The notes: generated by a model from the sequence alone, not told the origin. A stretch of 64,000 bases of DNA from Methylobacterium aerolatum (GCF_022179085.1 NZ_BPQE01000013.1:114528-178527); one strand, 5' to 3'. Positions 35,756 to 45,724 are shown, counted from the first letter of the stretch. Numbers and translations: made by a program.

Positions 35756-36952
35756 CGAATTTCTCTTGTCTCACGGCCTTGGATCAGTTCGTGCCCTCCA
35801 TATCGCCGTTTGTGCTGGCTATCAAGGCATTTTGGGTCATCTGGACAGTCAAGCTGTTCCGTCATAACTTTAATCGAGACCGGCTAATTTCGGCAAGTTT
35901 GAATGTTACCCCGCTGTGGCTGCTTGTATACATTCATCGGAGCTGGCACTTACCCCTTTCAGCTTCTGCGCGTTCTGATGCATGTTCGATTGTCGTCACA
36001 CCGTAACCGGGGCGACCTACGCTCTTGGGCGAAACTGTTCATGCAGGCGCTGCTTGCAGACCATGACCTTCACGTCTGCCGCGATCACATCGTGATCGAT
36101 CAGGATTTTTTTCAAAACGGCCAATCAGGCGTAACTTGACTTGATCGGCGTCACTTGACGGATCCAGAGCGTAGGCTTTTTGAGCGAACATCGAATGAGA
36201 AAAGGTGTACCGAAATTGGATTTTTGACGCCGGATATAGTCAAAACGTCACTCTTGCAACGCTGAAGGGGTGATATCTAGAAAGCTTTTATAGCAATAGA
36301 AGCCGATAATTTTGTTTAATAGTCATTCGCCGCGGAAAGCCCAACCCTGCTATCCTGATCCGTATTTTCAAGAGGCGGCGATGCTTGCCTTTTCGCCCTA
36401 AATATCGATGTCTTTTTTAATTATTGCGAAGTATTATGCGTTGCAAAACCCGATAAAGTGTCGAAATGATAGGGGGTCATCCAGGAACTATTCTGTCATT
36501 ATGCAGCGTTCCCCGATGAAACGCTGCGCTCCTCTGTTAGGATGTTAATCGGTTTGGTGGGGGCCCTGTTGTGTATCCCGTCCCCTGTGCGCGGTAGCGA
36601 TATTTTTTGGTGCGCCGGCGCTGGCGCGAACAGGTTCGAAACCTGATGCATGGCGGTCCGGCTTTAGCCGCAAACACTGAGGAGTTCGGCGCCCCGTAGC
36701 GCGCGGCTACGCGGCGCCACGAGTTACGGCAGCGTTGTTCGAATACGGTCTGATGGAGTGAGGCCGCGTTTGCAACGGGCGGCCGCCCATCCGGTCCCGC
36801 ACTTTCACCGCCACTGGCTTCGGGGAAACGCCCACAAAGGCGGCTGCGGTGTCGAAATACCGGAGTGCGGAGCAGAGCATGAGCCTGAAACCGCGCGCGG
36901 ACCCGCGCTTCGCGCTATGGGTGGCGGGCAACGAGACGAAAGGGAGAGGCAC
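35756..36952. other. AT-rich stretch without convincing gene
   Basis: About 1.2 kb, much more AT-rich than its surroundings up to about 36.55 kb. Short frames exist (for example 35779-36006 plus) but have no recognisable motif and no ribosome site. It holds the promoter of the aminotransferase at its left end and of rutR at its right end, and a hairpin at 36688-36718. May be decayed mobile DNA; no transposase could be recognised. Confidence 0.45.
36688..36718. repeat. Strong inverted repeat upstream of rutR
   Basis: GGCGCC-CC-GTAGC, a 5-base loop (GCGCG), then GCTAC-GC-GGCGCC: a 13-position stem with a single mismatch. It lies 235 bases before the rutR start. No T-run follows, so it is either a terminator-like insulator or a protein site. 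Confidence 0.5.
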
Positions 36953-37594
36953 GTGGCGGGATGCGGCGAGGCCGCGCCGGTACGGCGGCGGCGGCGGGAT
37001 GGTGAGGCGCGCCGCGAGGCCGTGCTCGACGCCGCCCTCGACATCTTCTCGACCGTAGGCCTCCACGGGGCGAGCATCGATCAGATCGCGGAGCGCGCCG
37101 GGCTCTCGAAGACGAACCTGCTCTACTACTTCCCCTCGAAGGAGGAGCTCTACGTCGCGGTGCTGCGGCGGGTGCTCGCCGTTTGGCTCGACCCGCTCCA
37201 CTCGCTGCGGGCCGACAGCGAGCCCGCCGACGCCCTTCGCCACTACATCCGGCGCAAGGTCGGCCTCTCCCGCGACGCACCCCAGGCCTCGCGCCTGTTT
37301 TGCCTGGAGATCGTGCAGGGCGCCCGCCTGCTGCGGGAGGAGTTGGAGGGCCCCCTGCGCCGCCTCGTGGAGGAGAAGGCCGGGATCCTGCGGGGCTGGG
37401 CCGCGCAGGGGCGGATCGCCCCCCACGACCCGCACCACCTCATCTTCACGATCTGGGCGGTGACGCAGCACTATGCCGACTTCGCCACGCAGGTGGAGGC
37501 GATCACCGGGCGCAGCCTCACCGACCCGGCCTTCTTCGAGGAGACCGTGGCGAACACGCAGGATCTCATCCTCGGCCGCCTCGGCCTCCTTTGA
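36953..37594 (+). CDS. rutR: TetR-family regulator RutR
   Basis: 213 aa from a GTG at 36953 preceded by AGGGAGAGG; this length equals the usual RutR length, while the longer open frame adds non-homologous residues. HTH: GLHGASIDQIAERAGLSKTNLLYYFPSKEELY. The C-terminal ligand domain (FCLEIVQGARLL, FTIWAVTQHYADFATQVEAI) fits RutR, which senses uracil/thymine and represses rut genes. It precedes rutA on the same strand with a candidate operator between them. Confidence 0.88.
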   Translation: MAGCGEAAPVRRRRRDGEARREAVLDAALDIFSTVGLHGASIDQIAERAGLSKTNLLYYFPSKEELYVAVLRRVLAVWLDPLHSLRADSEPADALRHYIRRKVGLSRDAPQASRLFCLEIVQGARLLREELEGPLRRLVEEKAGILRGWAAQGRIAPHDPHHLIFTIWAVTQHYADFATQVEAITGRSLTDPAFFEETVANTQDLILGRLGLL

Positions 37595-37679
37595 TTCGGT
37601 CTGCGACACGCGGTTTGGCGCCCATTGCCTGCGCAAATCCCGCCCGGTGCGCGGTCATTGCGCGGGAAGTTTGTGCAAA

Positions 37680-37720
37680 CGGTCAAAATCGCCGACGCGA
37701 AGTTTGACCGTTTGGTCCGA
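37680..37720. promoter_or_regulatory. Candidate RutR operator before rutA
   Basis: TTTGACCGTTTGGTCCGA (37703-37720) matches the RutR box TTGACC-ANNT-GGTCAA in its left half and GGTC core, with the same 4-base centre. In addition, CGGTCAAA (37680-37687) and TTTGACCG (37703-37710) form a perfect inverted repeat with a 15-base spacer. Located about 145-185 bases upstream of rutA. The consensus is from memory of the E. coli regulator. Confidence 0.6.
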
Positions 37721-37863
37721 TCGTCCCACTCTTCCTGTCACGAACGGTTCCTGACCGGCCCATCCAAGTCGTCGCGAAGAGTTTTCGCTCGCACGCGGCG
37801 TATCGGGACCGCGTGGGACAGTCACGGCGGGTGGTCCGACCTGCCGGATGACGGGAGACTGCG

Positions 37864-38982
37864 ATGGCCAACCCCATGAATGTCGGCGTCTTCATCCCGA
37901 TCGGCAACAACGGCTGGCTCCTGTCGGAGAACGCGCCGCAATACAGGCCGAGTTTCGATCTCAACAAGGAGATCACCCTCAAGGCGGAGGGCTACGGGCT
38001 CGATTTCGCCCTGTCGATGATCAAGCTGCGGGGCTTCGGCGGGAAGACCGAGTTCTGGGACCACAACCTCGAGTCCTTCACCCTGATGGCGGGCCTCGCG
38101 GCGGTGACGAGCCGCATCAAGCTCTACGCCACGGCGCCGACCCTGTGCATGCCCCCCGCCATCACCGCCCGGATGGCCGCGACCATCGATTCGATCTCGC
38201 ACGGGCGGTTCGGGCTGAACCTCGTCACCGGCTGGCAGCGCCCCGAATATTCGCAGATGGGCCTCTGGCCCGGCGACGAATACTTCGCCCGCCGGTACGA
38301 CTACCTCTCGGAATACGCGCAGATCCTGCGCGACCTGTGGGGAACCGGCCGCAGCGACCTCAGGGGCGAATTCTTCCAGATGGACGATTGCCGCCTCAGC
38401 CCGCAGCCGCAGGCGCCGATGACGATCATCTGCGCCGGGCAGAGCGCGGCGGGAATGGCCTTCACCGCGACCTATGCGGACTACAATTTCTGCTTCGGCA
38501 AGGGCGTGAACACGCCCACCGCCTTCGCCCCCACCGTGGCGCGCCTTGAGGAGGCCAAGGCCAAGACAGGCCGGGATGTCTCCTCCTACGTCCTGTTCAT
38601 GGTGATCGCCGACGAGACCGACGCGGCGGCGCAGGCCAAGTGGGAGCATTACAAGGCCGGGGCGGACGAGGAGGCCATCGCGTGGCTCGGCCTCCAGGGC
38701 GCGGCGGACACCAAGTCCGGCAGTGACACCAACGTCCGCCAGATGGCCGATCCGACCTCGGCGGTGAACATCAACATGGGCACGCTGGTCGGCTCCTACG
38801 CCACCGTGGCGAACCTGCTCGATCAGGTCATGACCGTGCCGGGCACGGGCGGCGTTCTCCTCGTCTTCGACGACTTCCTGAAGGGGCTCGACGATTTCGG
38901 CATCCGTATCCAGCCGCTGATGGAGACGCGCCGCCACATCGGCGCCACCGCCGGAGCCGGCACCCTGGCGGAGGTCGCCTGA
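37864..38982 (+). CDS. rutA: Pyrimidine monooxygenase RutA
   Basis: 372-aa flavin-dependent luciferase-like monooxygenase that opens the uracil or thymine ring between N3 and C4, giving ureidoacrylate peracid. Typical segments: [41 protein letters not shown]-type, [35 protein letters not shown] 37864 follows GGGAG. Needs reduced FMN from RutF, encoded four genes on. Confidence 0.95.
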   Translation: MANPMNVGVFIPIGNNGWLLSENAPQYRPSFDLNKEITLKAEGYGLDFALSMIKLRGFGGKTEFWDHNLESFTLMAGLAAVTSRIKLYATAPTLCMPPAITARMAATIDSISHGRFGLNLVTGWQRPEYSQMGLWPGDEYFARRYDYLSEYAQILRDLWGTGRSDLRGEFFQMDDCRLSPQPQAPMTIICAGQSAAGMAFTATYADYNFCFGKGVNTPTAFAPTVARLEEAKAKTGRDVSSYVLFMVIADETDAAAQAKWEHYKAGADEEAIAWLGLQGAADTKSGSDTNVRQMADPTSAVNINMGTLVGSYATVANLLDQVMTVPGTGGVLLVFDDFLKGLDDFGIRIQPLMETRRHIGATAGAGTLAEVA

Positions 38983-39695
38983 TGGACACGCCCGCAGGCT
39001 ACCGCGATCCGGCGGGCCGCCATGGACCGGTGACGCTGCCGGCCCGGCCCGAGCCCGTCGCCCTCGATCCCGCCACGACGGCGCTGATCGTCGTCGACAT
39101 GCAGAACGCCTACGCCTCGAAGGGAGGCTACCTCGACCGGGCGGGCTTCGACGTCTCCCAAACGGGGCCGGTCATCGCGCGGATCGGCCGGGCGGTCGCG
39201 GCGGCCCGCGCCGCCGGGATCACGGTCGTGTGGTTCCAGAACGGATGGGACCCCGCCTATGTCGAGGCCGGCGGACCGGGCTCGCCCAACTGGCACAAGT
39301 CGAACGCGCTCAAGCACATGCGCGCCCGGCCGGAGATGAACGAGCAACTGCTCGCCCGCGGCACCTGGGACTACGCGCTTGTCGATGGGTTGAAGCCCGC
39401 CCCCGGCGAGATCGTGCTCGGCAAGCCGCGCTACAGCGGCTTCTTCAACACGCCTCTGGACAGCCTGTTGCGCGCCCGCAGCATCCGGACCCTGGCCTTC
39501 ACCGGCATCGCCACGAACGTCTGCGTGGAATCGACCCTGCGGGACGGATTCTTCCTCGAATACTTCGGCATCGTCCTCGCGGACGCGACGCATCAGGCCG
39601 GGCCGCCCGCGCAGCAGGAGGCCGCCCTGTACAACATCGAGACCTTCTTCGGCTGGGTGTCCGACGTCGCCGCCTTCGAGGCGGCGCTGGCGTAA
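38982..39695 (+). CDS. rutB: Ureidoacrylate amidohydrolase RutB
   Basis: 237-aa isochorismatase-fold cysteine hydrolase releasing carbamate and aminoacrylate peracid from the RutA product. The Asp-Lys-Cys triad is present: D39 in VVDMQNAY, K148 in [11 protein letters not shown]181 in [11 protein letters not shown]. Start and rutA stop overlap by one base (TGATG). Confidence 0.94.
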   Translation: MDTPAGYRDPAGRHGPVTLPARPEPVALDPATTALIVVDMQNAYASKGGYLDRAGFDVSQTGPVIARIGRAVAAARAAGITVVWFQNGWDPAYVEAGGPGSPNWHKSNALKHMRARPEMNEQLLARGTWDYALVDGLKPAPGEIVLGKPRYSGFFNTPLDSLLRARSIRTLAFTGIATNVCVESTLRDGFFLEYFGIVLADATHQAGPPAQQEAALYNIETFFGWVSDVAAFEAALA

Positions 39696-39764
39696 AACAC
39701 CTCGCCATGACGGCGGGAACCTCGAAAAGAAATTTCGAATAGTCTCTGGAAGGTACGCGAGATC

Positions 39765-40169
39765 ATGCCGAAGACCGCGATCATTCCCCCCGGCACGGGC
39801 AAGCCTCTGGCGCCCTACGTACCCGGCACCCTCGCGGACGGGATCCTCTACGTCTCGGGCACCCTCCCCTTCGACAAGGACAACAACGTCGTCCATGTCG
39901 GCGATGCGTCGGCGCAGGCCCGGCACGTGCTGGAGACGATCAAGGGCGTCGTCGAGGCCGCCGGCGGCACCATGGACGACGTGACCTTCAACCACATCTT
40001 CGTCCGCGACTGGGCCGATTACGGCGCGATCAACGCCGTCTACGCGGAGTACTTCCCCGGCGACAAGCCCGCCCGCTACTGCATCCAGTGCGGCCTCGTG
40101 AAGCCCGACGCGCTGGTGGAGATCGCCTCGGTCGCGCATGTCGGCAAGCCCCACGCGACGGTGGGCTGA
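39765..40169 (+). CDS. rutC: RutC, RidA-family aminoacrylate deaminase
   Basis: 134-aa RidA/YjgF-type protein ([47 protein letters not shown]-type core, [19 protein letters not shown] with the conserved Arg and Cys). Probably reduces or deaminates aminoacrylate intermediates. ATG 39765 is preceded by GGAAGG. Confidence 0.92.
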   Translation: MPKTAIIPPGTGKPLAPYVPGTLADGILYVSGTLPFDKDNNVVHVGDASAQARHVLETIKGVVEAAGGTMDDVTFNHIFVRDWADYGAINAVYAEYFPGDKPARYCIQCGLVKPDALVEIASVAHVGKPHATVG

Positions 40170-40173
40170 GGCG

Positions 40174-40953
40174 ATGGCGCCGGTCCACCACGCGGTCTCG
40201 GGGCTCGCCACGGGCCGCCCCGTCCTGCTCTCGCCGGGCCTCGGCGGCGGGGCGGGCTACTTCGCGCCGCAGATGGAGGCCCTCGGCGCCGCCCTGCGCG
40301 TCGTCACCTACGACCACCGGGGCACCGGCCGCTCCGCCGGGCCGCTGGAGCCCGGCCACGACATTCCGGCCATGGCCCGGGACGCCCTCGGCGTGCTCGA
40401 CGCCCTCGGGATTGAGCGGGCCGACATGGTCGGCCACGCGCTCGGCGGCCTGATCGCCCTGCAACTCGCCCTCGACCACCCCGGACGGGTCGGGCGCATC
40501 GTCGTCATCAACGGCTGGGAGACGATGGACCCGGCCACACGCCGCTGTTTCGCCGCGCGCAAGGCGCTCCTGACCCGCGCTGGGGCGGAGCCCTTCGTGG
40601 CCGCGCAGCCGATCTTCCTCTACCCGTCGGCCTGGATCAGTGCCAACGGCGACCGCCTCGCGGCGGACGAAGCCCACGCGCTTGCCCACTTTCCCGGCGA
40701 GGCGACGGTGCTCGCACGGATTGCCGCCCTGGAGGCGTGCGACTTCGGCGGGCGCCTCGGCGCCGTCGCCCACGAAACCCTGGCGATGGCCGCCCGGGAC
40801 GACGTGCTCGTGCCCTACACCGCCTCGGAGCGCCTCGCCGCCGCCCTGCCGAACGCCCGGCTCGACCTCGCGGCGGAGGGCGGCCACGCCCACAGCGTCA
40901 CCCAGGCGGAGCACGTTAACAGCGTGCTCCTCGATTTCCTCGCCCGCCCCTGA
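40174..40953 (+). CDS. rutD: RutD, alpha/beta hydrolase
   Basis: 259 aa from ATG 40174, directly after rutC. Alpha/beta hydrolase core with [28 protein letters not shown] at the nucleophile position and GGHAH at the end. The elbow has Ala where the usual Ser stands (G-H-A-L-G), as is typical of RutD. Thought to speed the hydrolysis of aminoacrylate to malonic semialdehyde. Confidence 0.88.
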   Translation: MAPVHHAVSGLATGRPVLLSPGLGGGAGYFAPQMEALGAALRVVTYDHRGTGRSAGPLEPGHDIPAMARDALGVLDALGIERADMVGHALGGLIALQLALDHPGRVGRIVVINGWETMDPATRRCFAARKALLTRAGAEPFVAAQPIFLYPSAWISANGDRLAADEAHALAHFPGEATVLARIAALEACDFGGRLGAVAHETLAMAARDDVLVPYTASERLAAALPNARLDLAAEGGHAHSVTQAEHVNSVLLDFLARP

Positions 40954-40965
40954 GGAGGCTCCGGC

Positions 40966-41529
40966 ATGGGTCCCCGCAACACCCTCCCCGCGATCGACGG
41001 CGCGGCCTATCGCGAGGCGATGGCCCGGCTCGCGGGCGCCGTCCACCTCGTCACCACGGACGGCCCGGGCGGACGGGCCGGCTTCACCGCCACGGCGGTG
41101 TGCAGCGTGAGCGACGCCCCGCCGACCCTCCTCGTCTGCATCAACCGGGGCGCCTCGGCCTACCCCGCCTTCCAGGCCAACGGGCGGCTCTGCGTGAACC
41201 TGCTCGCCGCCGACCAGCGGCACCTCGCGGATGCCTTCGGGCGCCGCCCGCTGGAGGAACGCTTCGGCGTCGGCACCTGGGAGACCGGCCTCGGCGGCGG
41301 CCCGCTCCTGCGGGGGGCGCTCGCGGCCTTCGAGGGACGCATCGTCCACCGCGTTCCCGCCGGCACGCACGACGTGCTGTTCTGCGAGGTCGACGCCCTG
41401 GCGGGCGGCGGCGGCGATGCCCTGGTCTACGGCTTCCGCCGCTACCACGCGGTGCAGGCCGAGGCGCCCATCGCCGAGCCCCGTCGCCCCGAACGGGCGC
41501 TCCGGGCGCCCTCCCCCGCCCTCCTCTGA
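40966..41529 (+). CDS. rutF: Flavin reductase RutF
   Basis: 187-aa FMN reductase of the flavin reductase-like family ([38 protein letters not shown] in parts, [27 protein letters not shown]), supplying FMNH2 to RutA. ATG 40966 has GGAGG. RutE (malonic semialdehyde reductase) and RutG (uracil permease), present in the E. coli operon, are missing here. Confidence 0.9.
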   Translation: MGPRNTLPAIDGAAYREAMARLAGAVHLVTTDGPGGRAGFTATAVCSVSDAPPTLLVCINRGASAYPAFQANGRLCVNLLAADQRHLADAFGRRPLEERFGVGTWETGLGGGPLLRGALAAFEGRIVHRVPAGTHDVLFCEVDALAGGGGDALVYGFRRYHAVQAEAPIAEPRRPERALRAPSPALL

Positions 41530-41540
41530 CGGCACGGAAA

Positions 41541-42488
41541 ATGCTCTCGCACCCGGCAGGCCGCCACCGCGCGGCGGAGGACGAACTCGGTTCCGCGCCC
41601 GCCATGCCCCCGTCCAGCGTCGCCTCCCTCCGGGTCATCCCGGGGCCTCCGCCCACGGCCTTCGCGCCCGCCGTTCCGCCGCCCGCCGCCCCGCATTCCG
41701 CCGCGGCCGAGACCGCCGTTTCGGCGCGGGGCCTCTCCCTCACCTACGAGACCGCCGACGGGCCGGTCTTCGCCCTGTCCGGCGTGGACCTCACCGTCGC
41801 GCGGGGCGAGTTCGTCTCGTTCATCGGCCCCTCGGGCTGCGGCAAGACCACCTTCCTCCGCTGCGTCGCGGACCTCGAACAGCCGACCGGCGGCGCCCTC
41901 TCCGTCAACGGGCTCAGCGCCGGCGCGGCGCGCCTGCGCCGGGACTACGGCTTCGTCTTCCAGGCGCCCGCCCTCTTCCCCTGGCGCAGCGTCGAGCGGA
42001 ACGTCGCCCTGCCGCTGGAGATCTTCGGCGTGCCCAAGGCGGAGCGGAGGGAGCGGGCGGCGCGCTACCTCGACCTCGTCCACCTCACGGGGTTCGGGCG
42101 AAAGTTTCCCTGGCAGCTCTCCGGCGGGATGCAGCAGCGGGCCTCCATCGCCCGCGCCCTGTGCTTCGAGCCGAAACTTCTCCTGATGGACGAGCCCTTC
42201 GGCGCCCTCGACGAGATCGTGCGCGACCACCTCAACGCGCAACTTCTCGACCTCTGGCGGGAGACCGGCAAGACGGTCCTGTTCGTCACTCATTCCATCG
42301 CGGAGGCGGTCTACCTGTCGGGCCGGGTGGTGGTGATGTCGCCGCGTCCGGGGCGGATCGTCGACATCGTCGATTGCACCGGCCTCGGACAAGAGCGGCC
42401 CCTGGAGATCCGCGAGACGCCGGAGTTCCTCCGTCTCGCCCACCGCGTCCGGGAGGGCCTGCGGGCCGGCAACGCCTATGAGGGCTGA
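41541..42488 (+). CDS. ABC transporter ATPase (SsuB/ThiZ type)
   Basis: 315 aa; about 40 N-terminal residues are Pro/Ala-rich (an alternative ATG is 41604). ATPase motifs: Walker A GPSGCGKTT, Q-loop VFQAPALFPWR, signature LSGGMQQR, Walker B LLLMDEPFGALD, H-switch VTHSIAEA. It belongs to the nitrate/taurine/HMP-type importers. Directly after rutF, it probably energises uptake of a pyrimidine or related compound, replacing the absent RutG. Confidence 0.88.
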   Translation: MLSHPAGRHRAAEDELGSAPAMPPSSVASLRVIPGPPPTAFAPAVPPPAAPHSAAAETAVSARGLSLTYETADGPVFALSGVDLTVARGEFVSFIGPSGCGKTTFLRCVADLEQPTGGALSVNGLSAGAARLRRDYGFVFQAPALFPWRSVERNVALPLEIFGVPKAERRERAARYLDLVHLTGFGRKFPWQLSGGMQQRASIARALCFEPKLLLMDEPFGALDEIVRDHLNAQLLDLWRETGKTVLFVTHSIAEAVYLSGRVVVMSPRPGRIVDIVDCTGLGQERPLEIRETPEFLRLAHRVREGLRAGNAYEG

Positions 42489-43365
42489 CGCGCGAGGACG
42501 CGGCGGCCGCACCCTGCCGGTGGCGGGGGTGGTGCTCGCCTTCCTGGCCCTGTGGTACCTCGGCGCGCTCCTTGGCAACTGGACGGGGGCGGCGGACGCG
42601 CTTGCCCGGGCGGGCGGGACCCCGGGGATCGACGCGGTGGCGGCGGCGACGATGGCGCAGGAGCGGCCGGTGGTCCCTGCCCCGCACCAAGTCGCCCAGG
42701 AACTCGGCCGCAGCCTGTTCGGCCTGCCGGTGACCTCGAAGCGCAGCCTCGCCTACCATGCCTCCGTCACCCTGTCGGCGACCCTCCTCGGGTTCGGGAT
42801 CGGCGCAGCCCTGGGTGGCGCGCTGGCCGTCGCCATCGTCCACCTGCGCAGCGTCGAGCGCAGCCTGATGCCGTGGATCGTTGCCTCGCAGACCGTGCCG
42901 ATCCTCGCCGTCGCCCCCATCGTGATCGTGGCGCTCGGGGCGGCCGGGCTGACCGGCCTGCTGCCCAAGGCGGTGATCGCCGCCTATCTCTGCTTCTTCC
43001 CCGTCACCGTCGGCCTCGTGAAGGGTCTGACCTCCCCGGAGCGGATGCTCTCCGACCTGATGCGGACCTATTCCGCCGGCCGGGCGCAGACCCTGTGGCG
43101 GCTGCGCCTGCCCGCCGCCCTGCCCGCCCTGTTCGCGGCCCTGAAGATCGCCGTGGCGGCGAGCCTCGTCGGCACCATCGTCGGCGAGTTGCCAACGGGC
43201 GCCCAGGCCGGGATCGGCGCGCGCCTGCTCGCGGGATCCTATTACGGGCAGACCATCCAGATCTGGGCCGCCCTCTTCGCCGCCGCCGGGCTCTCGGCGC
43301 TCCTCGTCGCGGCGGTGTCCCTCGCGGAGGCGGGCGCGGCCCGGCTCACGGGGGCCCGGCGGTGA
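42478..43365 (+). CDS. ABC transporter permease 1 (SsuC/ThiX type)
   Basis: 295-aa inner-membrane permease with about six helices and the EAA-type coupling loop near YSAGRAQTLWRLRLPAALPAL. ATG 42478 overlaps the ATPase stop by 11 bases, and its own stop overlaps the next GTG. Pairs with permease 2 as a heterodimer. Confidence 0.86.
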   Translation: MRADARGRGGRTLPVAGVVLAFLALWYLGALLGNWTGAADALARAGGTPGIDAVAAATMAQERPVVPAPHQVAQELGRSLFGLPVTSKRSLAYHASVTLSATLLGFGIGAALGGALAVAIVHLRSVERSLMPWIVASQTVPILAVAPIVIVALGAAGLTGLLPKAVIAAYLCFFPVTVGLVKGLTSPERMLSDLMRTYSAGRAQTLWRLRLPAALPALFAALKIAVAASLVGTIVGELPTGAQAGIGARLLAGSYYGQTIQIWAALFAAAGLSALLVAAVSLAEAGAARLTGARR

Positions 43366-44360
43366 CGGGCCGGGGCCGCCATCCGGGCCGCGCGCCCGCC
43401 CGCGCCATGGTCCTGGCCCCGGCCCTGGCCGGGGCGGCCTGCGCCGCCGGCCTCGCCCTCTGCCTCCTCGTCCACCGGCCCGGCTTCGCCGGACAGGCCG
43501 GGCCGGGCTTCTGGGCGGCAACGGCGGGCCTGTGGCTCCTCGCGACGCTCGCCGCCTCGGACCTCGCCGCCCTTGAGCCCCGCCACCCGCTGGCGCGGCA
43601 GGCCGTCTTCCTCGCGGTGCCCGCGCTGTTCGGCCTCCTCGTCCTGGCGCTCTGGGAACTCGTGACGGTGGGGGCGGGCGTGCCCGCGGTGCTGATGCCG
43701 CCTCCCTCGGCCATCGCCGTGCGCTTCGTGCAAGGGGGACCGACCCTGGCGGCGGATTTCGTGCAGACCTTCGTGAAGGCCGCCTTGCCGGGCTACGCGC
43801 TGGGCAACCTCACCGGGCTCGCCCTCGCGATCCTCGCCGACCGGGTGCCCGTTCTGCGGCGGGGCGTGATGCCCGTGGCGAACTTCGCCTCGGCCCTGCC
43901 GATCGTCGGCGTCGCGCCGATCATGGTCATGTGGTTCGGCTTCGACTGGCCTTCGAAGGCGGCCGTGGTCGCCCTCCTGACCTTCTTCCCGATGCTGGTG
44001 CAGGCGAGCGCGGGCCTCGCCGCGGCCGGGCGGCTCGAACGCGACCTGATGCGCAGCTACGCGGCGGAGTACGGGCAGACCCTCCGGCTCCTGCGCCTGC
44101 CCGCCGCCCTGCCATTCCTGTTCACGGCCCTCAAGGTCAACGCGACGCTGGCGCTGATCGGGGCGATCGTGGCCGAGTTCTTCGGGACGCCCATCGTCGG
44201 CATGGGCTTCCGAATCTCCATCGAGGCGGCACGGCTCGCGCTGGACATGGTCTGGGCCGAGATCGCCCTCGCCGCGCTCGCCGGCTCCGCCTTCTACGGG
44301 CTCGTCGCCCTGGCCGAGCGGGCGACGACACGCCGGCCGCCCGCGCGGCGGACGGCCTGA
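43362..44360 (+). CDS. ABC transporter permease 2 (SsuC/ThiX type)
   Basis: 332 aa from a GTG at 43362 (GTGA overlap with permease 1). About seven hydrophobic helices; coupling loop YAAEYGQTLRLLRLPAALPFL. Sequence similarity to permease 1 in the coupling loop marks them as paralogues. A downstream ATG (MVLAPALAG) is a possible alternative start. Confidence 0.85.
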   Translation: MTGRGRHPGRAPARAMVLAPALAGAACAAGLALCLLVHRPGFAGQAGPGFWAATAGLWLLATLAASDLAALEPRHPLARQAVFLAVPALFGLLVLALWELVTVGAGVPAVLMPPPSAIAVRFVQGGPTLAADFVQTFVKAALPGYALGNLTGLALAILADRVPVLRRGVMPVANFASALPIVGVAPIMVMWFGFDWPSKAAVVALLTFFPMLVQASAGLAAAGRLERDLMRSYAAEYGQTLRLLRLPAALPFLFTALKVNATLALIGAIVAEFFGTPIVGMGFRISIEAARLALDMVWAEIALAALAGSAFYGLVALAERATTRRPPARRTA

Positions 44361-44391
44361 ACGACCTTCTCAATCGGCAGGGGAACCCGGC

Positions 44392-45414
44392 ATGGCGGCT
44401 GTGTGGACGAAGAGGGCGGGCGGCGCGGTGGCGGGCCTCCTCGCGGGATTGTCGGGAGCCCTTTGGCTCGGCGGGGGCGGCGCCCGGGCGGCGGAGCCCA
44501 TCACGCTGCAGCTCAAATGGGTGCCGCAAGCCCAGTTCGCGGGCTACTACGTTGCAGAGGCCAAGGGCTTCTACAAGGAGGCCGGCCTCGACGTGACCAT
44601 CAAGCCCGGCGGGCCGGACGTGGCGCCGCCCCAGGTCATGGCGGGCGGCGGGGCCGACGTGGTGGTCGATTGGATGCCCTCGGCGCTGGCCGCCCGGGAG
44701 AAGGGCGTGCCGCTCGTCAACATCGCCCAGCCGTTCAAGCGGTCCGGGCTGATGCTCACCTGCCGGGCCGAGACCGGCATCAAGACCCCCGCCGACCTCA
44801 AGGGCCGCACCCTCGGGGTCTGGTTCTCGGGGAACGAGTATCCGTTCCTCGCCTGGATGACGAAGCTCGGCCTCAAGACCGACGGCTCGCCCACCGGGGT
44901 GAAGGTGGTGAAGCAGGGCTTCAACGTCGATCCGCTGATCCAGAAGCAGGCCGACTGCGTCTCGACCATGAGCTACAACGAGTATTGGCAGGTGATCGAC
45001 GCCGGCTTCAAGCCGGAGCAACTGGTGGTGTTCCGCTACGAGGACCAAGGCGTCGCGACGCTGGAGGACGGGCTCTATGCCCTGGAGAGCAAGCTCAAGG
45101 ACAAGGCCTTCGTCGCCCGGATGGCCAAGTTCGTGAAGGCGTCCATGAAGGGCTGGGCCTACGCCGCCGCGCACCCGAAGGAGGCCGCGGCCATCGTCCT
45201 CGACAACGACGCCAGCGGTGCCCAGACGGAGAAGCACCAGACCCGGATGATGACCGAGATCGCCAAGCTCCTCGATTCCGGCGACGGGCGCCTCGACCCG
45301 GCCGACTACGAGCGCACCGTCGGCATCCTCCTCGCGAACGGAGCCGGCCAAGCGGTGATCACCAAGGCTCCCGAGGGCGCCTGGACCCACGCCGTCTCGG
45401 AGGCGGAGCGCTGA
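44392..45414 (+). CDS. ABC substrate-binding protein (NMT1/THI5-like)
   Basis: 340-aa periplasmic binding protein. Signal peptide to about ARA (33), then ITLQLKWVPQAQFAGYYVAE, the start typical of THI5/NMT1-like proteins that bind pyrimidine or thiamine precursors, with GFYKEAGLDV and FNVDPLIQKQADCVSTMSYNE. The resemblance to pyrimidine-binding ThiY, and the rut context, suggest a uracil/thymine or ureide ligand (inference). Confidence 0.86.
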   Translation: MAAVWTKRAGGAVAGLLAGLSGALWLGGGGARAAEPITLQLKWVPQAQFAGYYVAEAKGFYKEAGLDVTIKPGGPDVAPPQVMAGGGADVVVDWMPSALAAREKGVPLVNIAQPFKRSGLMLTCRAETGIKTPADLKGRTLGVWFSGNEYPFLAWMTKLGLKTDGSPTGVKVVKQGFNVDPLIQKQADCVSTMSYNEYWQVIDAGFKPEQLVVFRYEDQGVATLEDGLYALESKLKDKAFVARMAKFVKASMKGWAYAAAHPKEAAAIVLDNDASGAQTEKHQTRMMTEIAKLLDSGDGRLDPADYERTVGILLANGAGQAVITKAPEGAWTHAVSEAER

Positions 45415-45415
45415 C

Positions 45416-45439
45416 GCGAAAGCGGAAGCGGAAGCGGAA
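45416..45439. repeat. Hexanucleotide tandem repeat
   Basis: Four adjacent GCGGAA-type units (GCGAAA then three GCGGAA) just after the binding-protein stop and before atzG. Possible slippage site of no known function. Confidence 0.6.
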
Positions 45440-45502
45440 CGATCCTTGCCTCGGCAGGCGGGGCGAAGCCGTCCCACGTCCCGAGCAAGGTCCCGAGTGA
45501 GC

Positions 45503-45721
45503 ATGTCGTCCGGTCCCCTCCCCACGCCCGACCTCCCCCTGCCCGCCCTAGACCTCGACGCCGTCCTGGATGCCTCCGCCGGGCTCCTCGGCCTCACCGT
45601 CGCGCCCGAGTGGCGGGGGCCGGTGCTCGCCAACCTGCGGGTGCTCCGGGCCGCCGCGTCCCTGGTCGAGGGCTTTCCCCTGCCCGACGAGGCCGAGGCC
45701 GCCCCGGTCTTCGGGGCCTGA
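45503..45721 (+). CDS. atzG: AtzG-like small amidase subunit (DUF4089)
   Basis: 72 aa from ATG 45503. PALDLDAVLDASAGLLGLTV and WRGPVLANLRVLRAAASLV match the short helical DUF4089/AtzG proteins, which bind and stabilise the amidase AtzE. It ends 3 bases before the atzE-like gene, as in known atzG-atzE pairs. Confidence 0.8.
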   Translation: MSSGPLPTPDLPLPALDLDAVLDASAGLLGLTVAPEWRGPVLANLRVLRAAASLVEGFPLPDEAEAAPVFGA

Positions 45722-45724
45722 GCC

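Noticed and set aside
35779-36006. 75-codon plus-strand gene in the AT-rich gap
   Set aside because: No ribosome site, no motif, and composition as expected for random AT-rich sequence.
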